Source of the DNA: Epiperipatus broadwayi
Lineage: Eukaryota; Onychophora; Udeonychophora; Euonychophora; Peripatidae
Direction: 5' to 3'
Length of the DNA stretch: 64,000 bases
NCBI GenBank assembly: GCA_028023455.1
Contig: JAQFVV010012396.1
Coordinates: 3,749,156-3,813,155 of the forward strand
This document shows positions 24,230-38,239 of this stretch, in pieces (the first letter of the stretch is position 1; each line of letters starts with the position of its first letter). Both the position numbers and the translations under genes were made by a program. Below the pieces are notes generated by a model. It was not told the DNA's origin. It made no database searches and saw nothing but the letters and a program-made list of their open reading frames with translations.

Positions 24230-27200
24230 TAAGAATACCTGATATTTCAAATCTTAAATATTGCTAAAATAATTCCTTCAGATAAAGCTATATATATATA
24301 CACCCTAATCTTGTTCCAATTTTTCAATTATTTCACATCTTTGATTTTCTTTTATACCAGATATTTTGCTGCAACAATTTTTTACCATTCTTGAGACTTG
24401 AAAGTAAGGGGATAAAACATATACACACAAAAGGTTTGATTAAATAATAATAAATAAAATAATGAAATGTCTTTATTGGTTAAAAGTTCATTAGAAATTT
24501 GAGAATTGGAAATGACAGAGCTCAACTAGTAACCATGACCCTTGAATGCCAGAATCTGCCAAATTGATCATTAATAAGCAGGGGAAAAGAGAAAAAATAA
24601 ATAAATTATGATAAAAAAAATTATAAGAGAATCAATTAAATAAAGGCAAAATTAGTTGGAAAAAGTATATATAAAAAAGTTTGCATAGATAATATTAATG
24701 TTATTTAATATATGTTAAAATGATATTATCTGTATAAAATTGACAAATATATGTACTGTATGTTAAGAACAGCATATTATTTTACATAAACAAATAGTTT
24801 ACAATGTTTATTTCATATGTTAAAAAATTAAAGTTAATATCAATGCCATCTATTGAAAGCTTAAGTAAACAAGTGTTACTAAATAATAGTGTAATATAAG
24901 GTAGCATTTAAAATATTAGGGAAAACATTAAGCTGCTTGTGTTATTAGATTGTTGAAAATATAAAATTATTAAACAAGATATAAGATTCTATGAATGTGA
25001 CACAATGTAAAAATAAAAATAAAAAATGTGAAAAAACATGCTCAACCATCATGTTGGAGAGATCTTTGCCAATAGAGGACTACTTATAGCTACTTGCTTG
25101 AATTGTTTTTTTTAAAAAACTAGACATATTGAAACTGTTTATAAATTATTGTAAATAATTATATTATTATTATAAAGCTTTTGCTAAATTTATACTCTGT
25201 TATAAAGCTTATATGACTGTATTATTTTTACTTTATGTTGAAAAAGTAATATATCCTGATAATTTTGTTATGAATTACTAATTATAAAAAAAAAAGATAT
25301 TTATCATTACACTTAATGTATCCAATATATTATTTGAGATATATTCAAAAATGATCATTTTTTAATTATGTTTATATTATAGTTTATTAATAATATCTTA
25401 GTTTTTTTCATATATTAAAAGTTAAAATTGAATAAATTTGTAAGCTTTCAAATCGTATATAGAATTGGAATGAACATCTTTTCATGGTATCATGCAAAGC
25501 ATATTTGGGTTATTTTAAAGAAGGTTATTGGCCTCATGATATCATCATAGCATATTTGACTGGATGCATAACAGATAGATTAAAATTTGGGAATAGGGTT
25601 AGAAATTTTTTTTTTCTGTAAATATTTAAAAATTCTCTAAGTAAGTTCAACATTTTACAGGTAGCATGTCTATAATTAATTCAACTAGCCTTCAACTGTT
25701 ACCAATAAATGAGTAAGGTCTTTGAATGATATTGCTTTATAAAATTGTCTGTTGGCAAAATCATCATTTATGTTTGTAGGCATATACAATAGATGTTTTA
25801 AAATATAAAATCAGATTACTTTTTTAATACCACCAGCTGTTAATATGTTCCCCCCCCCTTTCTACTCAATAATTCTACAGCTTGTCATGAACACTAGCTA
25901 CAAAGATCATTGATTAACTTATCAGCTGTTATCATTAAAACGCGCTAAAGAAATAACAAATAGATTGCTCTTCTCTGACCTTCAATTGAACCTCCTTCAC
26001 CAATTTATCAGCCTTTTCCAACCTTTTACAGGAAATTAGATTTTTAGCATTAATCTTTCATGACCAACATCATTTATTTTAGTTGCTGTTTGACGAGTGA
26101 AAAAAAAAATACCAATATTTGTAAAATACATATTAAAATAAAAACCCAAATATCAGTCTTTGAGCTGATTAAATAAATACATATTCTGTTAAAAGTTGGA
26201 AATATTAACTTAAATTAGTTTAATTCTGGCTGTTTAAAGTGATTTGAAAACTACAAAACCATCAATTTCTTTCGAATACGCTCACACTCTTCCAGAAAAG
26301 AAATGTCAGGAGAATAATTAAAAGACAGTCTTGTTAAATTACAACTCTGAGCAGATTAAGTTTCAGTATAGTTAGCAAGCATTGTTAGCCAATTAATTAG
26401 TAATGAGCAAAGACAAAGAAATAATTATCGTTATATATATAAAAAAAACAATAGGCCGTCCCATAACGATTTCTATTAAAACATTGAGTAATTAAGAATA
26501 GTAAATTGTAATTTTACGGTGAACTTAAGAATGAATTTTTTGAAGAAAGCAGATCTCATAAACATTATAAAAATCATATTAAAAAAAACTGTAGTATTAT
26601 ATAAATGCGTTTTAGACTATTATATCATTTAACTTTAATTGTTAAATGTTTCTAAAAAAAATTAAACTTTTCAAAGATTTTTAACTGTTAATAATAACAG
26701 ACAGTTTAGTACATAATACTCTGAGATTATAAGTACAATATTAATTATTTTTATTGGAAGAATATAGCTGAGGAAAACTGCAATTTGGTAAAGGGTTGAA
26801 ACCCTTCAGAAAAAAGTTTGTCTCAGAAATTAAGCAGCCAAGAGATCAGCATATGATCTATGTGGATATATTTACATTTTATAGATTGATGTATATAGTT
26901 ATCATAAAAACTCATCTTTACAATAGAATGCCCACATTCATTTATAAATGGTTCATGTTATTGATAGCAAAGGAGTACAATAGATTTTTATAACATGTTA
27001 ATAACTATTTGACTGCTTTTCTAGTAAGAGAATGGTTTTGCAATACATACATCCAATAACCATTATGTTTATTTTCTTTTATTATTAAAGATAATATGAT
27101 ACTTTATCATAGTTTTATATCTATTAATTTTATTAATTTGCAATAAAGAAATTTTTTTGTTAAAATAAGTAATCAGACAAAAATAACTAAATTTCATAAT

Positions 27201-27430
27201 ATGCTTTAGATATGTGAATTTAGATCCTTAAACCAACTAGTAAAAATAAGTTAATGATTTATTGCTTAAGAATGCAAACACCAAAAATGATAGATTAAAC
27301 GTTAATTCAAAAATTTTCAGGTCTTTAGTCTGGTCATTCTATAATTTTACAGGATATGTTATAATATTTTAATTTGCGAAGCACAGATAGTTGAAAATTG
27401 AAATAAATTGAGATACTGCAGAATCTCACT
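24230..27430. other. AT-rich non-coding stretch
   Basis: There is no gene. A GC-richer patch at 24480-24590 may be another repeat fragment. There is a poly-C run at about 25851-25859 and many A and T homopolymers. The 65-codon frame at 26796-26993 has no recognisable domain. Confidence 0.45.
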
Positions 27431-27442
27431 GCACTCATTAAA

Positions 27443-27645
27443 ATATGTATATGATAGCAAATCAGAATGTCATGATAGCCATCTAAACGACACTCAAATC
27501 CAAACATACAACAAAGATTTTACAAGAAAAGGGCAGTTAAGATAAGGTGGCTGCCCTTTTCTCATAAAATCTTTGTTTTGTGTTTGGATTTGACTGTCGT
27601 TTAGATGGCTATCATGACATTATGATTGGCTGTCGTATAGATATG
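27443..27645. repeat. Long near-perfect hairpin (foldback or MITE-like)
   Basis: The arm 27460-27536 is the reverse complement of 27551-27627 with about 6 mismatches in 77 positions, around a 14-base loop. Weaker pairing extends outward to about 27443 and 27645. Such arms would fold into a long stem in RNA or extrude as a cruciform. There is no coding content. It could be a small foldback transposon, two inverted repeat copies, or a hairpin-RNA locus. I cannot see a convincing target duplication. Confidence 0.85.
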
Positions 27646-27649
27646 TTAT

Positions 27650-28770
27650 AATTAATATGGATCAAACATAATTATAATCAATTTATAACTAATAACCTGG
27701 TAAATAATAATAACATCAATAAAGAAGCAAGCTTTATGATGGTCAATTAAAGATAAAGATTATTGAAAATAATGAGAAACAAACTGCATAAGTGGCACTA
27801 TTGTTTTATTATAAATTATATAACTCCTCTGTATTATCCTTCTGAGTTTTATGTAGAGGAATATGATATGTTTAAATAAAAGTACCTTTAAAACTGTTCA
27901 AATATTTTATAATTATTCTATTATTATATACTATTAGAAATAATCCCTAGTAATTATACAAATAGCAATTTCACAAAATAGACTATCATTTGTTTTTAAG
28001 TTGCTCAAAAACATTTAGTATTGTTATGATGCAGTCTATTCATCTCATTGCTGGTATTGCATTTTTCTTTTATGATGTGCATTAGTATTAAGCATTTTTT
28101 AATGAAATCATTATATGACTCAAATAGGAAAATATCATGTTATTAATACTTCACTTAAAAGTTTCATATCTAATTGATTTAGGTAGCCACTTGTTCATTT
28201 TTACTGCCACCAATGAAATTCTCAGAAGTCTTTAAAACACCATGTTCAAACACATTAATATTTTTTTTCTTTTTTTTTAATGCACAGTTTTCAAATTCAT
28301 GGACAGTTATAAAAAAATATAAAATTTCAAGCTATTTTCAAAAATAAATATATACATCTAACATTTTTAGATGCTAATAATAATTTCTTGTTGCATTATT
28401 AATATTATTATCTGGTAATGATCAAGTTTTTTTAACATTTTATTTAAAGATAATTCTTCAGTTATAGAACTAAACAAAGACATTTCAATTTTGTAATTTA
28501 AAATGTAAGATAAAGATATGGATCATAACAAGGATTTGAAAACATGGTATTTGTCTTAGATATATAATGTTTGAAAATTCCAATTTGCTATTAAGATTAT
28601 ATGAGTTACTAAAACTTAAGCATTATAGATAACATTTAATGATCTTTTTTCCCATATGCTTTTTATTTGTCTTTTGAGAGAACTTTGAATATGAAAAGTA
28701 AGCTTAGTTTTCAAAAATACAAAGAAAATCATTAACATTACAAAGGTTTCAAAATATTAATCTCTTTACA
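27650..28770. other. AT-rich non-coding stretch
   Basis: No recognisable feature. Confidence 0.5.
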
Positions 28771-28775
28771 ATGAG

Positions 28776-28780
<5 letters not shown>

Positions 28781-28829
<49 letters not shown>

Positions 28830-28831
28830 TA

Positions 28832-28871
<40 letters not shown>

Positions 28872-28882
28872 TAATACATACA
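28781..28882. repeat. (TA)n tract carrying a palindrome
   Basis: Two TA runs surround TGTATTAATGTGTGTA. The far side reads TATACACATTAATACATA, its near reverse complement. The whole 28823-28882 segment can fold as one hairpin with a TA core. Confidence 0.9.
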
Positions 28883-28889
28883 GATTAAA

Positions 28890-31800
28890 CTGACAATGTA
28901 AAACTGTTCAGTAGTTAAATAAGGTGTTACAATGAGAACTATAATAAAAAGATCAATCATTTTCTCATAATTCATCAAAATAAGCTATTAGAATTTTTTT
29001 TTCTTTCACTATATTTTTTTTCAGATTCTTCCTTTATAGTAAAACTATATTCATTAGCTTTATCCAAAAATAGTAAAAACATACAAGTGAAGGGTCTACC
29101 TAAATTAATAAATGGAATTTAAGTTATTTGTATCAAATTTGCAATAAATATATTTTTGAATTATATGAAATTACATATTATGTTTGATTCAGCAATGCAT
29201 ATCACAACGTTTCTCAAATTATTTTCTATTTTTTTATGTGATTATTGTATGATATATCATAATAATAGTAAATTTATTTCAGTTATGATTTCCTTTTGAT
29301 AACAGTTTTACCAAATGACTCTATCACAGTGGTGACTTTTGAAACAAAACCTTAATCCTTATTAAGATAACAGTTGAATCAATTTTTAAAAAAGATACAA
29401 ATGTAAAAGTTTCATTTGAAAAATAAACACTCTAAAACTCTATCTGCAATGGGAGTTACTTAAATATTCAAATTATATATTTTTATTTAAAACGTCATGA
29501 ATCTACCATACAATTTTTAAATTATATTTTCTCCTTAGGGAATGTTTCCACATTAGTTACCTATCATTATACTAATTAAATATATGGATAGTGTCATCTA
29601 TTAAATAACTTGTAAATCATATTTCCTTCTCAGTAATGTTTTCACATCAGTTATTTATTTCCATATTAATTAAATACATGGAAAGTGAGATTAATTTTTA
29701 TCAAGTTTCAAAGTTTAACTAAGTTATAATTATTAAAAAATAAAGTATAGAAGTATATAAAAATATTTAATTATATTAAATAATAATATATAATTACTTC
29801 TTTATCATACTATTAATCAGAGGATACTGTGAGATAATTAAATTTAATATTCAAATATTCACTTATACATAGATTCATTTATATTTGGTTTGAAAATTTA
29901 ATAATAAAATTTAAAAAAAAATCTAAATTTTCTTCTGCTATAATTATTTCATTAATATTTGCAAGATTAATTCATTCATCAAAGTTCTTGACTGTTAGGT
30001 ATCTATTCTACTCATTCAAATATTTATTTAATCTTCACCTCTAATAAAGATTGGTTATTAATAGAATATAAGAAAACAATAAAAAAAATTCTATACCAAA
30101 GCAGTAGTGACTGGGTCTAATATCTCTTACTATTTTATTGCATTCAATTTTATAAATTTTTGAAGATTTTTTCCACATTTTGGAAATAGTAAAATATTTG
30201 GTTATTAAGTTGAAGAATAAACGATTCCTTATATATAATAATAGTTTATGGCATTTTTTAAAATTTAAAATAGTTCTGGATATCAGCCATCAGTTAGTTA
30301 TATGAACCTATAAATAACTATAGATGTTATGATTTCTTCATCAGTTTGTAAATATTTGAAAAATGAATTTGGAAGGCATTGTTAAATTTATAATTTTCTT
30401 ATGAACCTCATTCTGTTTTGTGATAAGCAAAAATAGTCTTTCTAGTAGTTTTTCATTGCATCACTTTTACTCTAGTCTCATTTAATTTTAATCTCTCCAA
30501 ATAAATATTTCATTATAAAATAATTTTTGTAGCTATTCATTTATGTCCAACTATTGATAAACTTTACATACACTTCTAAAACATCCATGATATTTTCTTC
30601 TGTTAGATATGATCTGCATTTCTTAAATAATCTAAATCTTTAAAATAATATTTAGGTTTGAAAAAAATATGTTTAGATTTGTTTTCCTATCATAAAAAAA
30701 TAGCAGTTTACTCTACTGCCAGCTTGAATGATTAATGATTAATAGAAATTAGTAGAGCATTTAAATTCACATCCCAAGAACCAGTTTCTGGCTTTTATAT
30801 TTATTAGCAAGACTTGGAATTTAAAGCAAGAAGTAGTGAAAATATATATCTAACAACCATCTTTAACTTCATTTACTACTCAAACTAAAAACCAAATCAA
30901 ATTATTTTAAGGTTTTCAACACAAGCTAACTTGCCTAAGTAATTATATAGATCTAATTACAAATTAGTAACTATATATTTTAGTAACTATAATTTTTTAT
31001 TAATTCTATGCATTTTTTCTTCTGGTTAATACTTTATTATCTTCTAATGATTACTCATGCTTTCTATAGATGACACTAGAGTAGAAAACTGCTAATATTT
31101 TATCTCCAAATAATTTAATGATGTGTTGTTATTATTAATATTCCTATGGGTATAAAAGTGATTACAATTAATAAAAAGCTATGAATATTAAAACAGCTAG
31201 TTATATGGAGTCAGATATACTTACTAATCTGTCAGATTAGTTTGTGTTTCAAATTTTAGTGTAGTTTTAATTTTGAGTTTGAGTTGAAATTGTAAAATGG
31301 AGTTAAAGTCATTTCTAGATATGGAACTGTATTACTCCCAATTTAAAATCCCAAGCTTTACTGATAAAAATGAGTAATTGGTTTGAGAATGGTGGTTTAA
31401 TGATATTATTAAAGATGACACTAGAATAGAGACCTGTTCTTGTTTTGTTACATGTTGTGTATTTTAAATAATTAAATAATTTATTATTATTGATTTTGTC
31501 TATATTAAAAAATTAGTTAAACTTATGAATTAAATAAATCTTTAAATTTTAAGATGATATTCTTATCCATTTTCATTTTAATCTTTTTGTTACTGATTTC
31601 TACTAAGTCATTTCTTCACAATAAACTGTGAATAAGAGTTTGATCCATCCAAAAATTTATATTTAACCATATAACTTTTCCAAGTACAATGTGTGATTTA
31701 ACTTTTAAAATATTTTTTCTGTAAATATTGAAAGAATTTAATTCCCATTTTTCTCTTAAAAATTTTATTTAAAAAAAGACTTATTTTTATAATCAGATTG

Positions 31801-32490
31801 TTTACGTTAACTTAATTATGATTAATTTTTTTTCATATTGCTATTCTTTAATGGCAGAAAATCTTTTTATCCTTCCTCTTTGTTATTTTTTGTGAGAAAG
31901 TAATCTTCACTTAGAATTTAAAAAAAACGTGTTCTTTCTCAAATAATTATTACACTTTTTCTCAAAACTATGTTATATATTTTATTGTTGTTTTTTTTTT
32001 TTTTTAAAATATTTTTGTATTAATGCATTTCATTTTAAAATTAAATTTTACTATGGGTTTGCATAAAAAATGCTGAAAATATCTGTATTGTACACATATA
32101 TTTTAGCAGAGTGTAGCTAGCTACAAGACCATCAGATATAATAATCTAGAAACAATTAATATTTTATAAACAATAAATGCACAGTAGAAAAGTAATTAAG
32201 TTTATTTCATAATTGCAAGTATGAGAGTACTCTAATACAATTATTTTGTGTGTACATATATATATATAAGACAAAAGAAAAAAATATATAATTAATAATT
32301 GAAAATAAAAAAAAATAAAATAAAACAGATTCAAAACAAATCAAAACTATCAAAAATTACTAACTAAGCAAGGAAATTATTAAGTTATTTAAATTTCATA
32401 TATAAACATAGTTTGTTTTAAAACAAATTTGGATTAGCAAAAAGGGAATATTTTTCTTATTTTTATTTGTTTTCTATTTTTATATTTACA
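28890..32490. other. AT-rich non-coding stretch
   Basis: No gene is seen. The only structure is an imperfect 97-bp tandem duplication at 29516-29700. Short echoes such as GATGACACTAGA recur at 31071 and 31416. Confidence 0.5.
29516..29700. repeat. Diverged 97-bp tandem duplication
   Basis: Starting near 29516 and again near 29613, the text runs AAAT(T/C)ATATTT, then AATGTTT(C/T)C, then TACTAATTAAATA-type phrases and ATGGA(T/A)AGTG in the same order, with about three quarters of positions shared. Confidence 0.6.
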
Positions 32491-32499
32491 TTTATTGTA

Positions 32500-32745
32500 A
32501 TATATAGGGCATATGAGCACAGACTTTTACATGACCCACCACTCTCACTCTATCTCATAACACTGATACACTTGAAAGCATATATGTCGAAAACATAAAT
32601 AATCAACAATAAACATATTTCATCCTAAACCAGCAATCATCAGTTGGTCCAGATATATTAAGATAGCCGATCTTCATACTTTAATGGACAGACTTCAATC
32701 CACTCCACACTCCAACTCTTCAACTGTCCATCCAATTGAAAATCT
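32500..32745. repeat. Dispersed repeat family C, copy 2
   Basis: It matches 23880-24200 in order (AATAATCAACAATAAACATA, TCCTAAACCAGCAATC, TTGGTCCAGA, TATTAAGATAGC, CTCCAACTCTTCA) but has no TA tract at the position where copy 1 has 90 bases of it. The clean absence suggests that the TA run grew in copy 1 or collapsed here. Confidence 0.7.
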
Positions 32746-32749
32746 GATG

Positions 32750-34230
32750 ATAGAATGCTCAAAGGCCACCCTAAGGCCAAGATTCTTGTAACATCTATGT
32801 TAACCTAAAGTCAATTTGACCCCTCATATATAGGACATAATCTATTTAATACATATCCATTATAATAAATGTTTATTAATAAATGTGCCATTGATAAAGT
32901 GTTAATGGAGATGGCTAAACCATGATATCGAAATATATTAAGATAAAATTTGGATGGAATCAACACATGTGACAACCTATAAAAAGACTGTGGTAGTATC
33001 TTTAATTATCAGAAGACATTTTGTTCACAGAGAAAGCAGACTGAAAAAATTTTGCTGTGAAAGTCATTGTCAGATAGCACACTATTCTCTACAGCATGCC
33101 CTGATGAAGTTCATTTCATGAATATATGTATGAAAATAGAGATATATTGTTAATAGTTATACAATTATTTAAATACATGATGGCTTCATACAAATGTGAT
33201 TTAAATTTTATCAGAATAACTTGTTAAAAACTCCAGTAGTCAATCTCTTGGTTGCCATGGTTGTTCCATAGAAAACAAGTTAACATTATCAATTTTGAGT
33301 TTGAAAAACAACCTTAACACAGAAAGGAACATAATTATCATATTTTGAAGACTATTGTTATTTTGTTCATCTAGTTTATAAATGAGAAAGTATTACTCCA
33401 ACCTGATTCTATCTATATAGGCGCACAACAAGAATGAAGAGAAGAAAAGTTCCTAAAGCTTGCCGATTAAACAATCCAAAACTTTGAGTAATAAACTGAT
33501 TTATTCACCTACCAAACAGTGAATAACTATTCTAATAAATCAATGGGTTAACTTTTATATTTTCTACCAAGTCAAGAAGTACTTATAGGATTAATTAGTG
33601 AACTAAATTGAAACTAATTCATTGACAAAATGGAAACAAATAAATAATATCAATAATTATTATAGTTAAATCAATATCGAAAAAAATAAAGTGTTACCTT
33701 TTTATATATACGATAAAACGATTATATATATATATTCTCTTGTATATATATATATATATATATATATATTCTCTTGTATATATATATATATATATATATG
33801 ACTACTTACTTTTATTAATTAACATTTATTTAACTATTTAATTTATAGTTAATACTAATCTACTTAATCTGAAAATAATGTGTTTATTTTTCCCAGAGAT
33901 GTACATTTGTTTTATAAAATATTATTTATTATTATACATGAGTTAAATATTGGTGAGACATCTGGATTAATATATTTTAAAAAAAAAAAACTAACAGTAG
34001 ATAATATAATTTATTCATTAAAGTTAAAAAGTTAATGTACATTTCTTATCAATGGTTATATTATTCATCATGGGATATAATATATTGTTTAAAAAGATGT
34101 GTAGGTACATTTCATTTATTGTCATTATGTGGAATGAAACTGTTGTCGAATGTTATATAATTTTACCTTTGTTCACTTTCAATTATGCATTTCATCATTT
34201 TTATCAGAAATTTAAACAAGTAGAACAATA
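32750..34230. other. AT-rich stretch with interrupted TA runs
   Basis: 33721-33800 holds three TA runs separated by two copies of TTCTCTTGTA. 32750-33130 is mildly GC-richer and may be more dispersed repeat. The 62-codon frame at 34052-34240 is not supported as a gene. Confidence 0.4.
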
Positions 34231-34239
34231 TTGTAAATG

Positions 34240-34375
34240 AATATCATGAACCCCAGGCTACTGTTTGCTGCTGACAAGATGGCCACTAAATGGATCTAAA
34301 TTCAAACCTGGGTTGCTAGTGGAATCATTATGTGTATTAAATAATGTGACCAGCCCAAACTAATAAATATTCCAA
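34240..34375 (+). repeat. Probable dispersed repeat fragment
   Basis: A GC-richer patch holds ACAAGATGGCCACTAAATGG and TTCAAACCTGGGTTGC. The second phrase resembles the B-box region of tRNA-derived cephalopod repeats. No matching A box is clear. Confidence 0.4.
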
Positions 34376-34683
34376 TAATCTCTTTTTTTTTCCAATAAAA
34401 TACTTTATTGTACTAAAATAGATTACATGAATTTTTCAATGTTTTTTTTTTTTTAGCATTACAATGGCATGATAGGTCATGTTGTTGTTCTCCAGAATTG
34501 CATACTTCATGCTATTTGTTAAATTTTAATACTCTCATTTATAATAAATTATATCCATATGATGAGCAGGAAATATTATTGTTGTGGGGAGTCAACATTT
34601 TCAGCAATAGGTTTTTGAATTGATAATTTCATTCAGTATACTCATTTTATATTATGATTGAGTTAATAAGTGTGGCAAATAAT

Positions 34684-34697
<14 letters not shown>

Positions 34698-34757
<60 letters not shown>
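34698..34757. repeat. (TA)n microsatellite
   Basis: About 60 bases of pure TA. The 88-codon frame over it is a translation artefact. Confidence 0.97.
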
Positions 34758-34759
<2 letters not shown>

Positions 34760-35680
34760 TCCCAATATATATGGTGCTGCATTCTCTACCATATTGATCA
34801 TCCTGTTACATATTATTGCCCCAATGTGGCCCAATCAAATCATCCCATATGTTATCCTCTTACAATATATATTAAAATGTATATTATACAAAGTTTACTA
34901 CTAACTGTGATTTTCAATACCCACATCAAAGTTTGAACAAAAGATATAGAAATGACAACTTATTGTAGTGTACATTATTTGGAATCTTTGTGAATTTTAA
35001 ATTTATTATTTATGATTACAAAATAATTTTAAAATAGCTGTTGTAAAAATTATGATTGTATGCATATATATTATATTAATTAGCAGAAAGTTATTAAAAC
35101 ACATTGTTATTCATTAATTATTACTAAAACTAATTCTTAATTAATTCACATATTTTTTTATTTACTTTGATTTCTAGTAATTAAAACTTAATGAATAATT
35201 TTCTAAAATTAATTTTATAAAGAATGAATACTTTAATGAATAAATTAGTCAAAGTAAATATAAACTTGAAATAAAGTAGAAAAACTTTTATTCTAGTATA
35301 ATTTATACACTACTTTTATTTTTTTCTCCAGTGGAAGCTAAAGTATTAAAGCATATACAATAATTCTAACATTACCGAAGGTAGTCTGCAAAAATGTTTT
35401 TTAATAAAACGATTTTAAAAACTGCAGAAGATATGAAAAACAAAATCACCTTATATTGTTATGATTAGACTTTGGTCTGCCCATTTGAAGTTTAACTACT
35501 GATAGTAATAAGATTTGTTCAGATAGCTGAGAATATATAAAGTAAGCTTAAAATTTCTTCCCAGTAATCAGACTATAATAAATCTTTTTGCATACTTTTA
35601 TCAATGAAAGAGCATTTGGAAATATTTTTGGAAACCCCCTTAATTTAATAAGAGAACCATTCTCAACACTTTTCAAAGTC
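34760..35680. other. AT-rich non-coding stretch
   Basis: No gene or repeat is recognised. Confidence 0.5.
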
Positions 35681-35684
35681 ATGT

Positions 35685-35760
35685 GTAGTTTAATGCAATG
35701 GTAGAGGTTAGATTCTGGAACTCAAAATCCATGGATGACAACATAACTCTCTCATTTTCA
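35685..35760 (+). repeat. tRNA-like SINE fragment
   Basis: TAATGCAATGGTAGAGGTTA (35691-35710) is a close A-box match. AACTCAAAATCC (35719-35730) is B-box-like but closer than in an intact tRNA, which suggests a deletion. GGATGACAACATAACTCTCTC follows. Confidence 0.4.
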
Positions 35761-35764
35761 CAGG

Positions 35765-36615
35765 TTAAACTTCTTATAAATTATAAAGTAATAAAATATT
35801 GATTGCTATTAATAATACAATCTAATGTCTCAAAAGTTACTCAGTTCTAAGATCAATCCAATGTTCGTTTCCAAATATGTATCTATTTTTAGGTGGATGA
35901 TAAAATTTTTTGGATAGATAATCTGGCTTTATGCATAGGTGTCAATATAATACCTGAGAAAATGCAATTATAATAAAAGTTTGTTATTGTCACTGATATA
36001 AAAATTCACTATACATCTAAGGATGACAATTTTGAAGTTTACTATTATTTTTTAATGATAAACCACCATAAAATAATCAAGGTATCACTGATTTTGTTAT
36101 TGTAAGTTGAATCTTTCTTCAGCAGAAAAATCATTTCTAACAACAAACATCAATTAATTAAATGCTTTTTTAAAGCAATGATTCCAATATTGGTGTCCCT
36201 TTTGATGCAAACAAGAAATATGTTTTTTGTTTATAATGCCCTTTTTTTAAAGAGTAACAATATATTTTTGTTTCTTCCAGAGATTTATCACTTCTACAAG
36301 AAATAATCATGATATGCTTTTTTGTATTTATTATTTGCAGATGATCTAGTTTGTTGCAGCTTATACATTAAAATCAGAACTTGTCTCATCTCAGAAGATA
36401 GATTTTTAATTATTTTATTTTATTTTGTATTTCAATCATATACATCAAATTTGTCTCTAAACAGTAAGAAATTTACATATTTTACTTATTTTAAATGATT
36501 TGTGATAACTATTAAACTTTTTTTATATTTATAAGTAATGTTAAAAATAAATTGATTAGAATGTTTGTTTGGGTTTATTCTAATTTAGCTTTTGGGAAAT
36601 CAAGAAAAAAAAATT
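35765..36615. other. AT-rich non-coding stretch
   Basis: No gene or repeat is recognised. Confidence 0.5.
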
Positions 36616-36619
36616 AGAA

Positions 36620-36900
36620 AATATAAAAATGTGGCTAGAGAAGATTGGTAAAGACAAGTTGGATGGAAAAAATATTAATGAACAGATATGTAAAGAAATC
36701 AATATGGAAAATTGAGGAACATTAAATTCCTGGGACATGTTTCATAATATATTCTTCTATGATATATTTTGCAAAAAAGATTCAGAGGTAGGTAAAATAT
36801 ATCTTACCTTAAAAATATGATTGGTAAAATGAAATGTAGATAATATTATGCAATAATAAAAAAGGATAAAGAGAGAAGAATGTGGTTGCCAACACAAAGT
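36620..36900 (+). pseudogene. Possible LINE reverse-transcriptase C-terminal relic
   Basis: One + frame reads ...GKDKLDGKNINEQICKEIN, then MEN, a stop, and NSWDMFHN. This resembles the region after the RT domain in many LINEs, where a (W..)K(I/V)(S/T)NE-x-(I/V)L-x-x-(I/V) stretch precedes LxFLGHIxR. Further on, KDKERRMWLP may echo the closing ATDRxxWRxL segment. Frames shift and stops interrupt. No catalytic RT domain is seen upstream. The family cannot be assigned. Confidence 0.35.
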
Positions 36901-36904
36901 ATTG

Positions 36905-38235
36905 TTTTTAATAATTGAGGTTAATAAATATTGTCATTGGCTGAGTAGTTTGAAAGCAAATGCATAATTAAAAATAAATTATTGAATTAAAATTAATTTT
37001 ATAACTTAATTTTTGACAAAAATTATTAACATTTATAACTAAATAAACCAATAGTATTCTTTTAATCACTAACTCTCCACATTCTTTACCTTACTACCTG
37101 CTACCATTTAATGTAGTAAAGTGTCTGGGTCATCAGACATTTTTCATATCATCAGTCATTGTCTATGCAACAACATTTTCATTCTTTAATTGTATATTTA
37201 ATTGTAATCATCTTTTTGTTTATTTTTTTATCCTCAAGTTAGATTTTGCATATCTATTTATAAATACAGGCAGTAATAATGGGGAATAATGGATGTAGAG
37301 TTTATAATATATTGTGACGGAAACTGGAAAATAATTATCTACATCAGAAATCATGTATTATCTATTTTCTTTTTTAAAAACATTATTTTATTTATTTATC
37401 TGACAATTTATTCTATATATTTCTAATTAATTATTTATTTCAAATAACTGCTTTAATAGCTTACTGCATGGTAAAGACCAGTGCAAATATTTCACAATTC
37501 TGCAAAAAGGTGATTCTCACTCAGCAGAATGCTTACATGTGATATACTGAAATAGTGAATATTATATTTCAGTGCAATGGTATGTATGTGTTGGAAAGTT
37601 TAATTTAACCTTGTTACACTCAAAATAGCTTTTTATATTTATGTACTGCTTTTTTCAGATGAAACTGCATGTAATAAAATGTGAATTTCATACCACATTC
37701 AAATATTTATTAATACTATTAATCAGTGGAATAAATTCCTATATCTAAAATATGTAATATCTATAAAAGCAATTTGTATTAATTTCGTCTTTAGATTAAG
37801 AAATGATTCTAATTTGTTTTGAAACTTCAGTTTTATTGTAGTTTTATAAAGAATGTTGATTAGATTTTTATAAAATAGAGAAATTTACTAGCCTTATTTT
37901 CTAAATTATATAATCCTATATAAATAAATGCCTTAAGTTATCGGTATAGATTTATAAATTTTCCGATCTGTTAGCTAATTTCTATTAAAAATGTATATTT
38001 GTTGTACTATATATACCTAATAAAATGCATAATAATTTAAATATCAATGGGATAAAAGGTTAAAATATTTTTCATATATTATTGAATGTATTTGATCATG
38101 TGCAACATACTTTTATAAGTTGGATAAAACATGCAAGAACATTATCTTTATAAAGAAGGTAAATTCATTAATATATATATATATATATATATATTGTAAC
38201 CATATATTTTAGCATAAAATATAATCATTGATGTA
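36905..38235. other. AT-rich non-coding stretch
   Basis: A (TA)n run lies at 38170-38194. No gene is seen. Confidence 0.5.
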
Positions 38236-38239
38236 ACTA

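Noticed and set aside
23858-24232. 124-codon frame, the second longest in the window
   Set aside because: Its middle is a Tyr-Ile alternation from (TA)n, and its ends belong to a dispersed repeat.
27443-27645. Canonical microRNA precursor
   Set aside because: The stem is far longer and more perfect than a usual animal pre-miRNA. A foldback element or long hairpin RNA is more likely.
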